Program-made: the position numbers and the translations under genes
Shown: positions 7,138-14,823 of the stretch, one piece after another
How the letters are laid out: each line of letters starts with the position of its first letter
How positions within the stretch are numbered: the stretch's first letter is position 1
Source of the DNA: Acidimicrobiia bacterium
GTDB taxonomy: Bacteria > Actinomycetota > Acidimicrobiia > Spongiisociales > ZC4RG35
DNA: 21,665 nucleotides
Direction: 5' to 3'
Assembly: GCA_003230435.1 (NCBI GenBank)
Contig: QIDW01000086.1
Span: 1 to 21,665, forward strand
Notes under the pieces: generated by a model
Databases searched by the model: none
What the model saw: only the letters and a program-made list of their open reading frames with translations
Told to the model about the DNA's origin: nothing

Positions 7138-8374
7138 CTGGAGCCCTCGAACCATTGTGGCTGCTTCGTGGCTGTTCCCCGCCGTGGCCGGTGGCGTCGG
7201 GTTATACAGCGTAAGCAGGGCGACAACCGATCCGTTCTCTTTGCTCGTTGCTGCAACGGCCCTGGTATTGGGTTCCCTCGTTGGTGTCGCCACATCGAAC
7301 TCTGGAAACCGGTTCACGACCGGTCTTGCCGTGGCCGCCGCGATCCCATTTGTCTTCTCCGGCGACACCGGTGTCGACTTGGGCGGGACGTTGGGGGCTT
7401 ACGGGGTCGGCCTTGCCACGGTTTGGGTTGTTCGCTACTCCCGCGGCGAGAAACACCGCGACGTATTGCCGATGATGGTCCGTCGTTTCGGCGGGTACGT
7501 GGCCTATGCGGTGGTGTATTCAGGTATGCGTGTTGGCGTGTTCGCTGATCTCTCCGGCGGGTGGGAAGACCTTGTTCCCTTCGTCGGGGCCGTTCTGGCG
7601 TGGCTCACCGCTGAAGTGCTGCTCAGAGCGGTGCTTGTCCTCGGGCCCCGCGAGCTCTCGAGGGCCTACCTGGCCCGTGCCATCGTTTACGACATCAACG
7701 TCTTTGTCGGCCTCGCTCTCACCGGAGCACTGTTTGGCGAGCTGTATCCGGCAATCGGCTGGTGGGCCCTCCCGATAGCCCTTCTTCCCTACTCGTTCGC
7801 TCACTCGGCTTTCAGGCGTTTTCAGGAGACGAAAGTCACCTACAAGCAGACGATTCGTGCACTGGCACGCATCCCGGAGGTGTCCGGGCTCGCCATCGAC
7901 GGGCATGCCGACCGCACGACTCAACTCGCAACATCGATTGGCATGGAAATGGGCCTCGGACCTTCTCAAGTTGAGGACCTTGAGTACGCCAGCCTGATGC
8001 ACGATATTGGCCGCGTCAGCCTCAACGAGCCCAATGTCGTGAAGATGGGTTACACCGACGATGACATCGCACGCTGGAGCTCGGAGATAATCGCCGAGTC
8101 TCCCTATCTGAAAGGTGTTGCGGAGGACGTGCAGCAGCAATACGAACCGTATCGCAAGCCAGGTGAGCAGGAGGACCCAGGAGTCTCCATCGTCTCGCGC
8201 ATCATCAAGGTCTCCGCTGCATATGACTGGAAAGTCCACAAGGACCGCAGATCGCCACTCGAGGCGCTCGAGGACCTGCATGCGGGCGCCGCATACGAAT
8301 TCGATCCCGATGTCGTCGCATCGCTGCGTCGGCTGCTCGAGGCCCGAGGTGTCCTGACGCCAGTACGGTCCTAA
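7130..8374 (+). CDS. membrane protein with degenerate HD-GYP-like domain
   Basis: A 414-residue protein starting with a GTG that lies inside the end of the preceding HD-GYP gene (8-bp overlap). Residues about 8-225 are largely membrane segments and the C-terminal part is HD-like. It keeps H259 (DGHADRT), H291-D292 (LMHDIGR) and D366 (SAAYDW). The region that should carry the paired histidines and the GYP loop reads QQQYEPYRKPGEQEDPG instead, with no HH, no DGxGYP and no counterpart of the third histidine. It is therefore probably not an active phosphodiesterase of the usual type, and more likely a partner, a binding protein or a regulator of the upstream HD-GYP protein. That role is an inference. 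CGGAG lies about 12 nt before the start. Confidence 0.85.
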   Translation: MANWSPRTIVAASWLFPAVAGGVGLYSVSRATTDPFSLLVAATALVLGSLVGVATSNSGNRFTTGLAVAAAIPFVFSGDTGVDLGGTLGAYGVGLATVWVVRYSRGEKHRDVLPMMVRRFGGYVAYAVVYSGMRVGVFADLSGGWEDLVPFVGAVLAWLTAEVLLRAVLVLGPRELSRAYLARAIVYDINVFVGLALTGALFGELYPAIGWWALPIALLPYSFAHSAFRRFQETKVTYKQTIRALARIPEVSGLAIDGHADRTTQLATSIGMEMGLGPSQVEDLEYASLMHDIGRVSLNEPNVVKMGYTDDDIARWSSEIIAESPYLKGVAEDVQQQYEPYRKPGEQEDPGVSIVSRIIKVSAAYDWKVHKDRRSPLEALEDLHAGAAYEFDPDVVASLRRLLEARGVLTPVRS

Positions 8375-8380
8375 CCGTAC
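8363..8380. terminator. hairpin at the end of the HD-GYP operon
   Basis: GTACGGT (8363-8369), a CCTA loop and ACCGTAC (8374-8380) form a perfect 7-bp stem across the stop codon of the second HD-GYP gene, 15 bp before the end of the convergent DUF5317 gene. There is no strong U-tract, so termination is only probable. Confidence 0.4.
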
Positions 8381-8395
8381 TTACGTTGGAGAGCA

Positions 8396-8986
8396 CTAGC
8401 GCCGACTGGCCGAGCCTGGCTGAGCGCTCGCCCCGTGTTTGAACCATCGTCGGGGTCTGCGGAGCTCCTGCTCGAGGAACACGCCCAACCCGAGTGCGAG
8501 GAAGATGTCACCGAGACTTATTACTTCGCCGATACCCGCCAAACGGAGCGGAATTACGTCGGCGAAGAAGGTCAGTCTCGAAGCCTCATCGAGAAGAACG
8601 TATTTGAACGAGCCGGAGATGTCAGGCTCCGCGACGGTGAAACCGCTTGCCACCTCTGCCGCACCGGCCAGCACGGGCATGCCTCCGTTGAGGGCGATCA
8701 CCGTGAAGTTCATGAGCACCCCTAGTCCGACGATCCACATGCCCGGCTTCGACCGATTGAGCAGCACCAGGATCATCAGGAGCGCAAAGGAAGCCAGAAC
8801 CATGATCACCCCGACTGCTTCCGACCATGTTTCGTCGGCCAGCCACCGTGTCCCGAACTGAAGGCCCAGTGCTACCAGGAGGAGCCACCACGCCTTCAGT
8901 TCGATGTCTCCGAGGTTGATGAGTCGGCCGCCGCGGAGGATCGCAATCGCAAGAGCGAGGAAGAGGACGATGGCCAGCCATAACAT
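8396..8986 (-). CDS. DUF5317 family integral membrane protein
   Basis: A 196-residue, strongly hydrophobic protein with about five to six membrane segments (MLWLAIVLFLALAIAIL, then WWLLLVALGLQF, GVIMVLASFALLMILVLL, MWIVGLGVLMNFTVIAL and the C-terminal ISLGDIFLALGLGVFL). The segment ALNGGMPV and the closing VISLGDIFLALG are hallmarks of DUF5317 proteins, whose function is unknown. The C-terminus is basic and cytosolic (RRPRRWFKHG). Annotation from an ATG at 8992 is possible, but the second ATG at 8986 has TACCGT at -14 to -9, the leaderless spacing used by neighbours, so I chose 8986. It is divergent from the crotonase gene. Confidence 0.85.
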   Translation of the reverse strand: MLWLAIVLFLALAIAILRGGRLINLGDIELKAWWLLLVALGLQFGTRWLADETWSEAVGVIMVLASFALLMILVLLNRSKPGMWIVGLGVLMNFTVIALNGGMPVLAGAAEVASGFTVAEPDISGSFKYVLLDEASRLTFFADVIPLRLAGIGEVISLGDIFLALGLGVFLEQELRRPRRWFKHGASAQPGSASRR

Positions 8987-8994
8987 GGGCATCG

Positions 8995-9000
8995 ACGGTA
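8995..9000 (-). promoter_or_regulatory. -10 box TACCGT for the DUF5317 gene (leaderless)
   Basis: TACCGT on the minus strand is at -14 to -9 from the ATG at 8986. It would be only 3-8 nt from the ATG at 8992, too close to allow that codon as the start of a leaderless message. Confidence 0.45.
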
Positions 9001-9034
9001 TCAGAGGGACCCGAGTTTCCTAAGAGGGCGAAGA

Positions 9035-9805
9035 ATGACGGTGCGATACGAGGTTGCGGCAGGCAGGGCAACGATCACAATCGACGACCCCGGACGGCGC
9101 AATCCCATGTCAGTGGAGACGATGTCGGGTCTTCTCGGAGCGACCAGACAGGCCGTTGACGACCCGGAGGCAAGAGTGATTGTCTACACCGGCGCAGGAG
9201 ACCGAGCGTTCTCGGCTGGTGGGGATTTGTCAGGTGCGTTTGCCGATGATCCGATTGGCCTCCACAAGGCTCGTGGAGACCTTGGTGAGTTGTTTCGGCT
9301 GATGATCAGGGGTGGCAAGCCAACGGTGGCTCGGGTAAACGGTCACGCCCTTGCCGGCGGATTTGGTCTGGCTGTGGCATGCGACATCACGGTCTGTGTC
9401 GACGACGCGATGCTGGGGACCACCGAGGTTCGCGTCGGATTGTGGCCGATGGTGATATCGGCATTGCTGGCCCGGGTTATGCCCAGGAAAGCCGCCCTAG
9501 AGCTGATGCTGACGGGGCGAACGATCGACCCGGTTGAGGCCCAGCGCCTGGGGGCAGTGAGTCGGGTTGTCCAGCGAGATGAACTCGACAGCACGGTCGA
9601 TGATGTGGTGACAGGTCTGCTGTCATTGAGCCCGGCGGTTCTGATGCTCGGAAAGGACTCATTCTGGGGCATGGCCGACGCTGATCTTGACACGGCTCTG
9701 GACCGGTTGCAGGGCGGTTTCACCGAGATCGCTTTGACCGACGACGCTGTGGAGGGGATGGGTGCATTCCTGGACAAGCGAGACCCGGACTGGTCGGGGA
9801 CTTGA
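9035..9805 (+). CDS. enoyl-CoA hydratase/isomerase (crotonase) family protein
   Basis: A 256-residue crotonase-fold enzyme acting on acyl-CoA thioesters. The oxyanion-hole segments are AFSAGGDL (about 58-65) and VNGHALAGGFGLAVACDI (101-118). LGTTEVRVGLWP (127-138) carries Glu131, at the place of the second catalytic Glu of classical hydratases. The first catalytic Glu (in GGGCELA of the rat enzyme) is Gly111 here. It may therefore be an isomerase, a hydratase with altered mechanism, or another crotonase reaction such as thioester hydrolysis; the exact reaction is not deducible. GAGGGCGAAGA gives a good ribosome site. It lies 44 bp before the sortase gene, which has its own promoter. Confidence 0.9.
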   Translation: MTVRYEVAAGRATITIDDPGRRNPMSVETMSGLLGATRQAVDDPEARVIVYTGAGDRAFSAGGDLSGAFADDPIGLHKARGDLGELFRLMIRGGKPTVARVNGHALAGGFGLAVACDITVCVDDAMLGTTEVRVGLWPMVISALLARVMPRKAALELMLTGRTIDPVEAQRLGAVSRVVQRDELDSTVDDVVTGLLSLSPAVLMLGKDSFWGMADADLDTALDRLQGGFTEIALTDDAVEGMGAFLDKRDPDWSGT

Positions 9806-9836
9806 AGCAATGTCTGGTGTAGCTGCAGATCGCACT

Positions 9837-9842
9837 TAGCCT
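9837..9842 (+). promoter_or_regulatory. -10 box TAGCCT for the sortase gene (leaderless)
   Basis: TAGCCT is at -13 to -8 from the sortase ATG at 9850, which has no Shine-Dalgarno sequence. The same hexamer at the same distance precedes the transaminase and the PotD-like genes. Confidence 0.55.
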
Positions 9843-9849
9843 GACCGCT

Positions 9850-10581
9850 ATGCGGCGGATTATCCAAATTTTCGGCTGGACTCTCATCTGGAGCGGAGTT
9901 TTCGTATTCGGCTACCTGGGGTGGCAACTGGTTGGCACCGACGTCGTCAACGCCGGCATTCAGGAGCAAGCCCAAGAGGAACTCAAGCAGGTCCTCGAAG
10001 ACACTGAAGAAGAGTTGCCTGATGTCGAGGAAATCGATCCATTCACGTATCTCGGCGGCGACACCGAGGTTCTCGGAAGTGACACCGAGGTTCTGCCAGA
10101 ACCAGTCAAGTTCTCTCCCGAGGAGATTCCGGACATCGGCGAAGGTTTTGCATTCCTTCGCATCGACAAGATCGGCCTCGACGCGGTCATCTTCGAGGGT
10201 GTCGATCCTCAGACTCTGAAGAGTGGGCCCGGTCACACGCCAGGCTCGCCGCTTCCTGGCCAGCCAGGCAACGCCGTTTTGGCTGGTCACCGAACCACGT
10301 ACGGCCGACCCTTCTGGGACTTTGATCTTCTCGAGATCGGCGATCGGATTGAGGTCGAGTCGGCTATCGGCGTGTCTGTGTATGAGGTTCGCGAGATAGC
10401 AGTCGTGCAACCCACCGACGTCTGGGTGACCGATGACAGACCCGGTGCATGGTTGACGATGACTACTTGCGAGCCGAAGTTCTCGGCGCGTCAACGTCTT
10501 GTGATCTGGGCCGAGATGGTCTCCGGACCGAACCTGGAATACGCCGCACTCCAAATGGAGAAATTCGTCGATCAGACCTAG
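9850..10581 (+). CDS. class E sortase
   Basis: A 243-residue membrane-anchored cysteine transpeptidase that would join proteins bearing an LPxTG/LAxTG-like signal to the cell wall. Residues 6-28 form the N-terminal membrane anchor. Residues about 36-95 are a very acidic linker (QEELKQVLEDTEEELPDVEE) with a 7-residue tandem repeat (DTEVLGS, DTEVLPE). The sortase domain spans about 98-225 with His147 (LAGHRTTYGRPFWDFDLL), Cys207 (TMTTCEPKFSARQR) and Arg216. The TTYGRPF and TTC-PKFSA motifs are those of class E sortases of Actinobacteria. No protein in the window has a clear C-terminal sorting signal. Its stop overlaps the stop of the convergent thioredoxin gene in the palindrome CTAG. Confidence 0.93.
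   Translation: MRRIIQIFGWTLIWSGVFVFGYLGWQLVGTDVVNAGIQEQAQEELKQVLEDTEEELPDVEEIDPFTYLGGDTEVLGSDTEVLPEPVKFSPEEIPDIGEGFAFLRIDKIGLDAVIFEGVDPQTLKSGPGHTPGSPLPGQPGNAVLAGHRTTYGRPFWDFDLLEIGDRIEVESAIGVSVYEVREIAVVQPTDVWVTDDRPGAWLTMTTCEPKFSARQRLVIWAEMVSGPNLEYAALQMEKFVDQT
10060..10094 (+). repeat. short in-frame direct repeat in the sortase linker
   Basis: GACACCGAGGTTCT occurs at 10060-10073 and 10081-10094, a 21-bp period that adds seven residues to the acidic extracellular linker without breaking the frame. Confidence 0.85.
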
Positions 10582-11171
10582 GAGGTTGTGATGTCTTCCA
10601 GGATCTCCTGGTTCACAATGCCGTTGAAGACCTCTTCGATTACACCGTTCGTTCCGATGATGTACGTGACAGGCAGTCCGAGTCTCGGATAGGCCGCATC
10701 GAATTCAGCGTTTGACAGGCCGAGGTCGAAGGCAGGGGAGAACTCGTCGGCGAAGGCCCGAGCTGCTTTCTCGGTGTCTTCCACCGACACGCCGATGACC
10801 TTGACGTCAGGATTGGCCTTGGCAAACGCCGAGATCTCGGGAATCTCGGTGCGACAGGGTATGCACCACGACGCCCACAGGTTGAGGACGACCCGACGGT
10901 TGTCATCGTTCAAGGGATCCGAGAGAGTGAAGGTCCCGCCCTCGATGAGCGACACGGTGAAATCGGGAGCCGGACGGCCGATCTCAGCGACGGCGACATC
11001 GCCGGTGCGAAACACCCAGCTGACTAGGAGGCCAATCACGACTACGCCGACGAAAACACCGGTCAGTCTCAGGTCTGGCCGGGGCAGCGGACCTAGTGGT
11101 CCGTCGCCCAAATAGCTACGCGGTCTCACCGGCCCTCGACGCCCCTGGCGGCGTCCTCCGCCTCGACGCAT
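10578..11171 (-). CDS. TlpA/ResA-like membrane-anchored thiol-disulfide oxidoreductase
   Basis: A 197-residue protein with a basic, Gly/Arg/Pro-rich N-terminus, one membrane segment (about 37-54) and an extracytoplasmic thioredoxin-fold domain (about 62-195). The active site is WCIPC, with Cys103 and Cys106 (LNLWASWCIPCRTEIPEI). APDFTVSLIEGGTFTLSD opens the AhpC-TSA/Redoxin-type domain, and GLPVTYII near 165-172 supplies the cis-proline. Such proteins reduce or isomerise disulfides outside the membrane, often during cytochrome c maturation. A start at the GTG of residue 15 is also possible; the ATG at 11171 has only GGCGAG directly before it. It follows acnA by 81 bp on the same strand and is convergent with the sortase. 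Confidence 0.9.
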   Translation of the reverse strand: MRRGGGRRQGRRGPVRPRSYLGDGPLGPLPRPDLRLTGVFVGVVVIGLLVSWVFRTGDVAVAEIGRPAPDFTVSLIEGGTFTLSDPLNDDNRRVVLNLWASWCIPCRTEIPEISAFAKANPDVKVIGVSVEDTEKAARAFADEFSPAFDLGLSNAEFDAAYPRLGLPVTYIIGTNGVIEEVFNGIVNQEILEDITTS

Positions 11172-11252
11172 CTCGCCGATGCGCTGGCCAGATGACGCCG
11201 ATGACTCGGCGACACCGCGGCATCAATTGAGCGACACACCACTAGGTTCTCC

Positions 11253-13916
11253 TCAGGCAGACGCCATCCTCCGTAGCACATAGTTGAGGATGCCTCCGTT
11301 GCGGAGGTAGTCAACTTCGATCGGTGTGTCGACCCGGGCAACCGCTTCGAACTCGATTGCTGTTCCATCCGAACTGGTCGCTGTGACTTTCAGCATTTGG
11401 CGAGGCTCGAGGTTGTCATCGACGGCGATGTCGAAGGTTTCGATTCCGCTGATCCCAAGAGAATCAGCGCTCTCCCCTTCGCGGAAAACGAGAGGCAAGA
11501 CACCCATCATCACCAGGTTGGAGCGGTGGATGCGTTCGAAAGAGGTGGCGAGGACTGCCTTGGTGCCGAGCAGGAAGGTTCCCTTGGCGGCCCAGTCTCG
11601 TGAGGAGCCCATCCCGTAGTCGACTCCTCCCAGCACCACGAGCGGGACGCCTTCCTCCTGGTAGTGGAGGGCCGCCTCGTAGATCGACTTGACCTCACCA
11701 TCGAGGAAGTCCGTGGTCCAGCCGCCTTCGGTGCCCGGGGCCAGTTGGTTGCGAACCCTGACGTTGGCAAACGTCCCGCGGGTCATAACCCGGTCGTTGC
11801 CTCGTCTGGATCCGTAGGAGTTGAACATCGGAGGTTGGACTCCTTCGGACACCAGGTATTTCCCGGCGGGCGTGTCGACCCCAATCGATCCGGCAGGGCT
11901 GATGTGGTCGGTCGTCACAGAGTCGCCGAGTTTCGCCAGCACGCGGGCTCCGTTGATCGCTGTGATCGGCGTTATGTGGGCCGACAGGTCGGCGAAGAAG
12001 GGTGGCTCCTGGATGTAGGTGGAAGCCTCGTTCCACTCGTAGAGGTCGGAGTCCGTTGTGGAGATGGTCCGCCACTCTTCAGACCCGGTGAACACGTCTG
12101 AGTACCTTTCCACGAACTGACCTTGGTTGACACTCGAGCCAACGAGGCTGGAGATCTCTTCCTGGGTTGGCCAGATGTCTGCCAGGTACACGTCGTTGCC
12201 TTCACGGTCCTGGCCAAGCGGTTCGTTGATCGGATCCCAGTTGACCGTCCCCGCGATGGCGTAAGCAACGACTAGTGGGGGCGAAGCCAGATAGTTGGCC
12301 TTGACATCGGGTGAGATCCGACCTTCGAAGTTTCGGTTGCCAGAGAGGACCGAAACGCCTACCAGGTCGTTGGCGTTGATCGCTTCCGAGATCGGTTCCG
12401 GTAGGGGACCCGAGTTGCCTATGCACGTCGTGCAGCCATATCCGACAACTCCGAACCCCAGGGCTTCGAGATCGTCCTGGAGACCGGACTCCGTCAGGTA
12501 GTCCGTAACAACCTTGGAGCCTGGCGCCAGCGAGCTCTTGACCCACGGTTTGCGCTGCAGACCAAGCTCGCGAGCCTTCTTCGCAACCAACCCGGCGCCG
12601 ATCATCACATCGGGGTTTGACGTGTTGGTGCACGAGGTGATTGCGGCGATCACGACGTCGCCATCGCCTAGGTCGAATGTCTGGCCGTCGTAACCGACCT
12701 TGATGTGCCCTCCGCCGGCTCCGCCGTCCTTTCCGAAAGTACCTGCCAAATCGGCGTGCCACTGCTCTTTCATAGACGAGAGCGCAATTCGGTCCTGGGG
12801 TCGTTTCGGGCCTGCGAGCGATGGCTCGACCGTGGCCATGTCGAGTTCGAGGCTGGAGCTGTAGGTGATCTCGCGGGAGTCCTCGCGCCACATCCCCTGG
12901 GTCTTGTAGTAGGCCTCGATGGTGTCGATCAGCTTGTCGTCGCGCCCGGTCAACCTGAGATAGTTGAGCGTCTGATCGTCAACCGGGAAGAATCCCACGG
13001 TCGCCCCGTACTCGGGTGCCATGTTGGCGATGGTTGCCCTGTTGGCGAGTGGCATGTCAGCCAACCCGGGACCGTAGAACTCGACGAACTTGCCGACGAC
13101 GCCGAACTCGCGGAGCATCTCGGTGACCCGGAGCACGAGGTCGGTGGCGGTTGACCCTTCGGCCAGTCAGTCGAAACCCGACTACTTCGGGAAGGAGCAT
13201 GTAGATAGGTTGGCCGACCATGGCAGCCTCAGCCTCGATGCCTCCGACTCCCCAGCCGACTACCCCGAGACCGTTGATCATCGTCGTGTGAGAATCGGTG
13301 CCGACCAGACTGTCCGGATAGAGGCGCTCACCGTCGTCCCAGACGACCTTGGCCAGGTACTGTACTCCAGGTTCACCTGGTGGACAATGCCGGTTGCCGG
13401 AGGGACGACACGAAAGTTCGCGAAGGATGATTGGCCCCATTTGAGGAACGCGTAACGCTCCTGGTTTCGCTCGAACTCCTTCTGGCTGTTGATGAGCAAA
13501 GCGTCGGGACGGGCAAAAGCATCTACTTGAACGGAATGATCGATCACGAGATCCGCCGGGATGAGCGGATTCACCTGCTGGGCCGATCCTTCATCGCCGG
13601 TCATCCGCACTATGGCATCCCGCATTGCTGCCAGGTCCACTACGGCAGGTACACCGGTGAAGTCCTGGAGGAGGATGCGGCTCGGGATGAACGGGATCTC
13701 TTGCTCCTGGACATTGCTCGCGTCGTAAGCCGCGATTCGTCGGACGTCGTCCTCAGTGACAGTCTGGGTGTCCAGGTTTCGTAGTGCCGACTCGAGGAGA
13801 ACCTTGATGGAGTACGGGAGGTTGTCGACGCCGTGAAGAGCATCGAGCCGAGCGATCTCGCGGCTTCCCAACGCAGTGTCGAGCGTGGCGCGTGATCCGA
13901 ATGGGTCCGTGGACAT
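11253..13916 (-). pseudogene. acnA: aconitate hydratase A, interrupted by two frameshifts
   Basis: Aconitase interconverts citrate and isocitrate in the TCA cycle with a [4Fe-4S] cluster. The three fragments together give about 888 residues, close to E. coli AcnA (891). The first frame (13916 down to a stop at 13278) is intact through GIVHQVNLEY. The next part, LAKVVWDDGERLYPDSLVGT through VVGFRLTGR, is in another frame, and LAEGSTATDLVLRVTEML onward to 11253 returns to the first frame. The cluster cysteines are in AAITSCTNTSN (codon near 12632) and GYGCTTCIGNSG (near 12434 and 12425). The first break sits on AGTACAGTAC (13357-13366), where removing one AGTAC gives NLEYLAKVVWD. The second is at 13159-13166, where restoring one more CTGGCCGA gives RLTGRLAEGSTATD. 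The start ATG has GAGAGG 5 nt upstream. The rest is well preserved, so consensus error and recent inactivation are both possible. Confidence 0.93.
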
Positions 13917-13954
13917 GTCAGCCTCTCGGATAAGAAAACTATTGGCTGTTATTG

Positions 13955-13960
13955 AGCCTA
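13955..13960 (-). promoter_or_regulatory. candidate -10 box TAGGCT for acnA
   Basis: TAGGCT on the minus strand ends 38 nt before the acnA ATG, leaving a leader of roughly 30 nt that contains the GAGAGG ribosome site. It matches the TASSST form seen before other genes; no clear -35 was found. Confidence 0.38.
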
Positions 13961-14011
13961 ACGATCAGGTCCTTGCCCGCCATTCCGGGCTCCGGTCGAA
14001 ATATTGCCCAG

Positions 14012-14030
14012 TTTTACGCCAGCAGTAAAA
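14012..14030. promoter_or_regulatory. inverted repeat upstream of acnA, candidate operator
   Basis: TTTTAC (14012-14017), seven spacer bases and GTAAAA (14025-14030) form a perfect dyad about 50 bp upstream of the candidate acnA -10, between acnA and the SufR-like regulator gene. A GC-palindrome (CGCCCGCGGGCG, 14032-14043) lies next to it and may terminate the regulator transcript. Which protein binds is unknown. Confidence 0.35.
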
Positions 14031-14046
14031 GCGCCCGCGGGCGGGG

Positions 14047-14751
14047 TCAACCGATACTGATAGGGACTCGGGTGACACAATCATCGCCCAGGGTCTTGTG
14101 TGGGATCACGACAGGGTCGCAGTCGAAGGAGAGGGCCCCGAATAAGCCGCCGACGATTCCTCGATCAAGTGAGCAGATCACCTCGGGGTGACTGGTGGCG
14201 GTCTCACCGAACGGACAGTGCGATGTCAACAGACGCTGACCCGATACGTCAGGATCGACTGAGAATCCGAGGCCGGTCATGACGCTGGCGACCGCCTGAA
14301 TCGCGGCGTCGTATCCGGGATCATCCGGAACACCGATCTCGCCGGCCAGCTGCTCGCCATAGGCCTTTCCGACTCTCTCGGCCACCTCTGACACGTTCTC
14401 CGGGTCTAGCTCTTCAAGGACCTGGAACAACATCTCGACCAGCATCTCGAAACTTCTAGGTGCGAAATGGACCGTCACTTCCTTGTTGGTCACCTCGTAG
14501 CACTTGGCGGGTCTCCCCGCTCCGGGGCGCCCCCGTGGCTGCCGGTGACTCACCTTGAGATACCCATCAGTGGCAAGCCTGTCGAGATGGTGTCGCGCAA
14601 CGTTGGGATGCAGCTCGAACAGCTCGGCAATCTTGGAGGTAGTCAATGGTTCCGGCGCCTCGCGGACGGCTATGTAGATGGCACGACGAGTGGGATCGCC
14701 CAACGCCTGGGTCAGGTCCGATATCCGGCTGTCGAGTGTTTTCGTGTCCAT
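14047..14751 (-). CDS. SufR-like winged-helix regulator with probable Fe-S cysteines
   Basis: A 234-residue protein. Residues about 8-90 are an ArsR/DeoR-type winged helix (ALGDPTRRAIYIAV, ELHPNVARHHLDRLATDGYL). The C-terminal domain ends with a cysteine pattern: C179 (SHCPFGETATSHPEVIC), C193, C211 and C225 (GDDCVTRV). Spacing of C179-x13-C193 and a final cysteine about 32 residues later resembles SufR, the [4Fe-4S] repressor of Fe-S assembly genes, with C211 extra. I infer that it senses Fe-S status. The frame extends to 14808, but the ATG at 14751 begins the conserved part, has GGTGG upstream and a TATAGT -10 at -27 to -22. It is divergent from mrp and followed by acnA. Confidence 0.85.
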   Translation of the reverse strand: MDTKTLDSRISDLTQALGDPTRRAIYIAVREAPEPLTTSKIAELFELHPNVARHHLDRLATDGYLKVSHRQPRGRPGAGRPAKCYEVTNKEVTVHFAPRSFEMLVEMLFQVLEELDPENVSEVAERVGKAYGEQLAGEIGVPDDPGYDAAIQAVASVMTGLGFSVDPDVSGQRLLTSHCPFGETATSHPEVICSLDRGIVGGLFGALSFDCDPVVIPHKTLGDDCVTRVPISIG

Positions 14752-14770
14752 ATGGGCTACCACCCAGCTA

Positions 14771-14782
14771 AAACTATAGTTT
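14771..14782. promoter_or_regulatory. perfect 12-bp palindrome over the regulator/mrp divergent promoter
   Basis: AAACTATAGTTT is a perfect palindrome containing TATAGT on both strands. It is placed as a -10 for the SufR-like gene (minus) and a possible -10 for mrp (plus). Its symmetry and position suggest an autoregulatory operator, though it does not match the SufR sites known from cyanobacteria or mycobacteria as I recall them. Confidence 0.5.
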
Positions 14783-14823
14783 GGACGTACTTCTATCCGC
14801 TGTGGCATTGGGGGAAACGCATC

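Noticed and set aside
5971..7368. 465-codon open frame antisense to the first HD-GYP gene
   Set aside because: It mirrors a high-GC coding gene, has no domain or start signal, and the plus-strand protein is a clear family member.
9343..10554. 403-codon minus-strand open frame across crotonase and sortase genes
   Set aside because: It is a shadow ORF spanning two unrelated confident genes and their promoter region.
11197..11210. GCCGA/TCGGC hairpin between acnA and the TlpA-like gene
   Set aside because: The stem is only 5 bp with no T-tract and could arise by chance in GC-rich DNA; too weak to call a terminator.
14467..14823. N-terminal extension of Mrp in the same open frame
   Set aside because: It overlaps the divergent SufR-like gene completely and the conserved Mrp start with a good ribosome site is the GTG at 14824.
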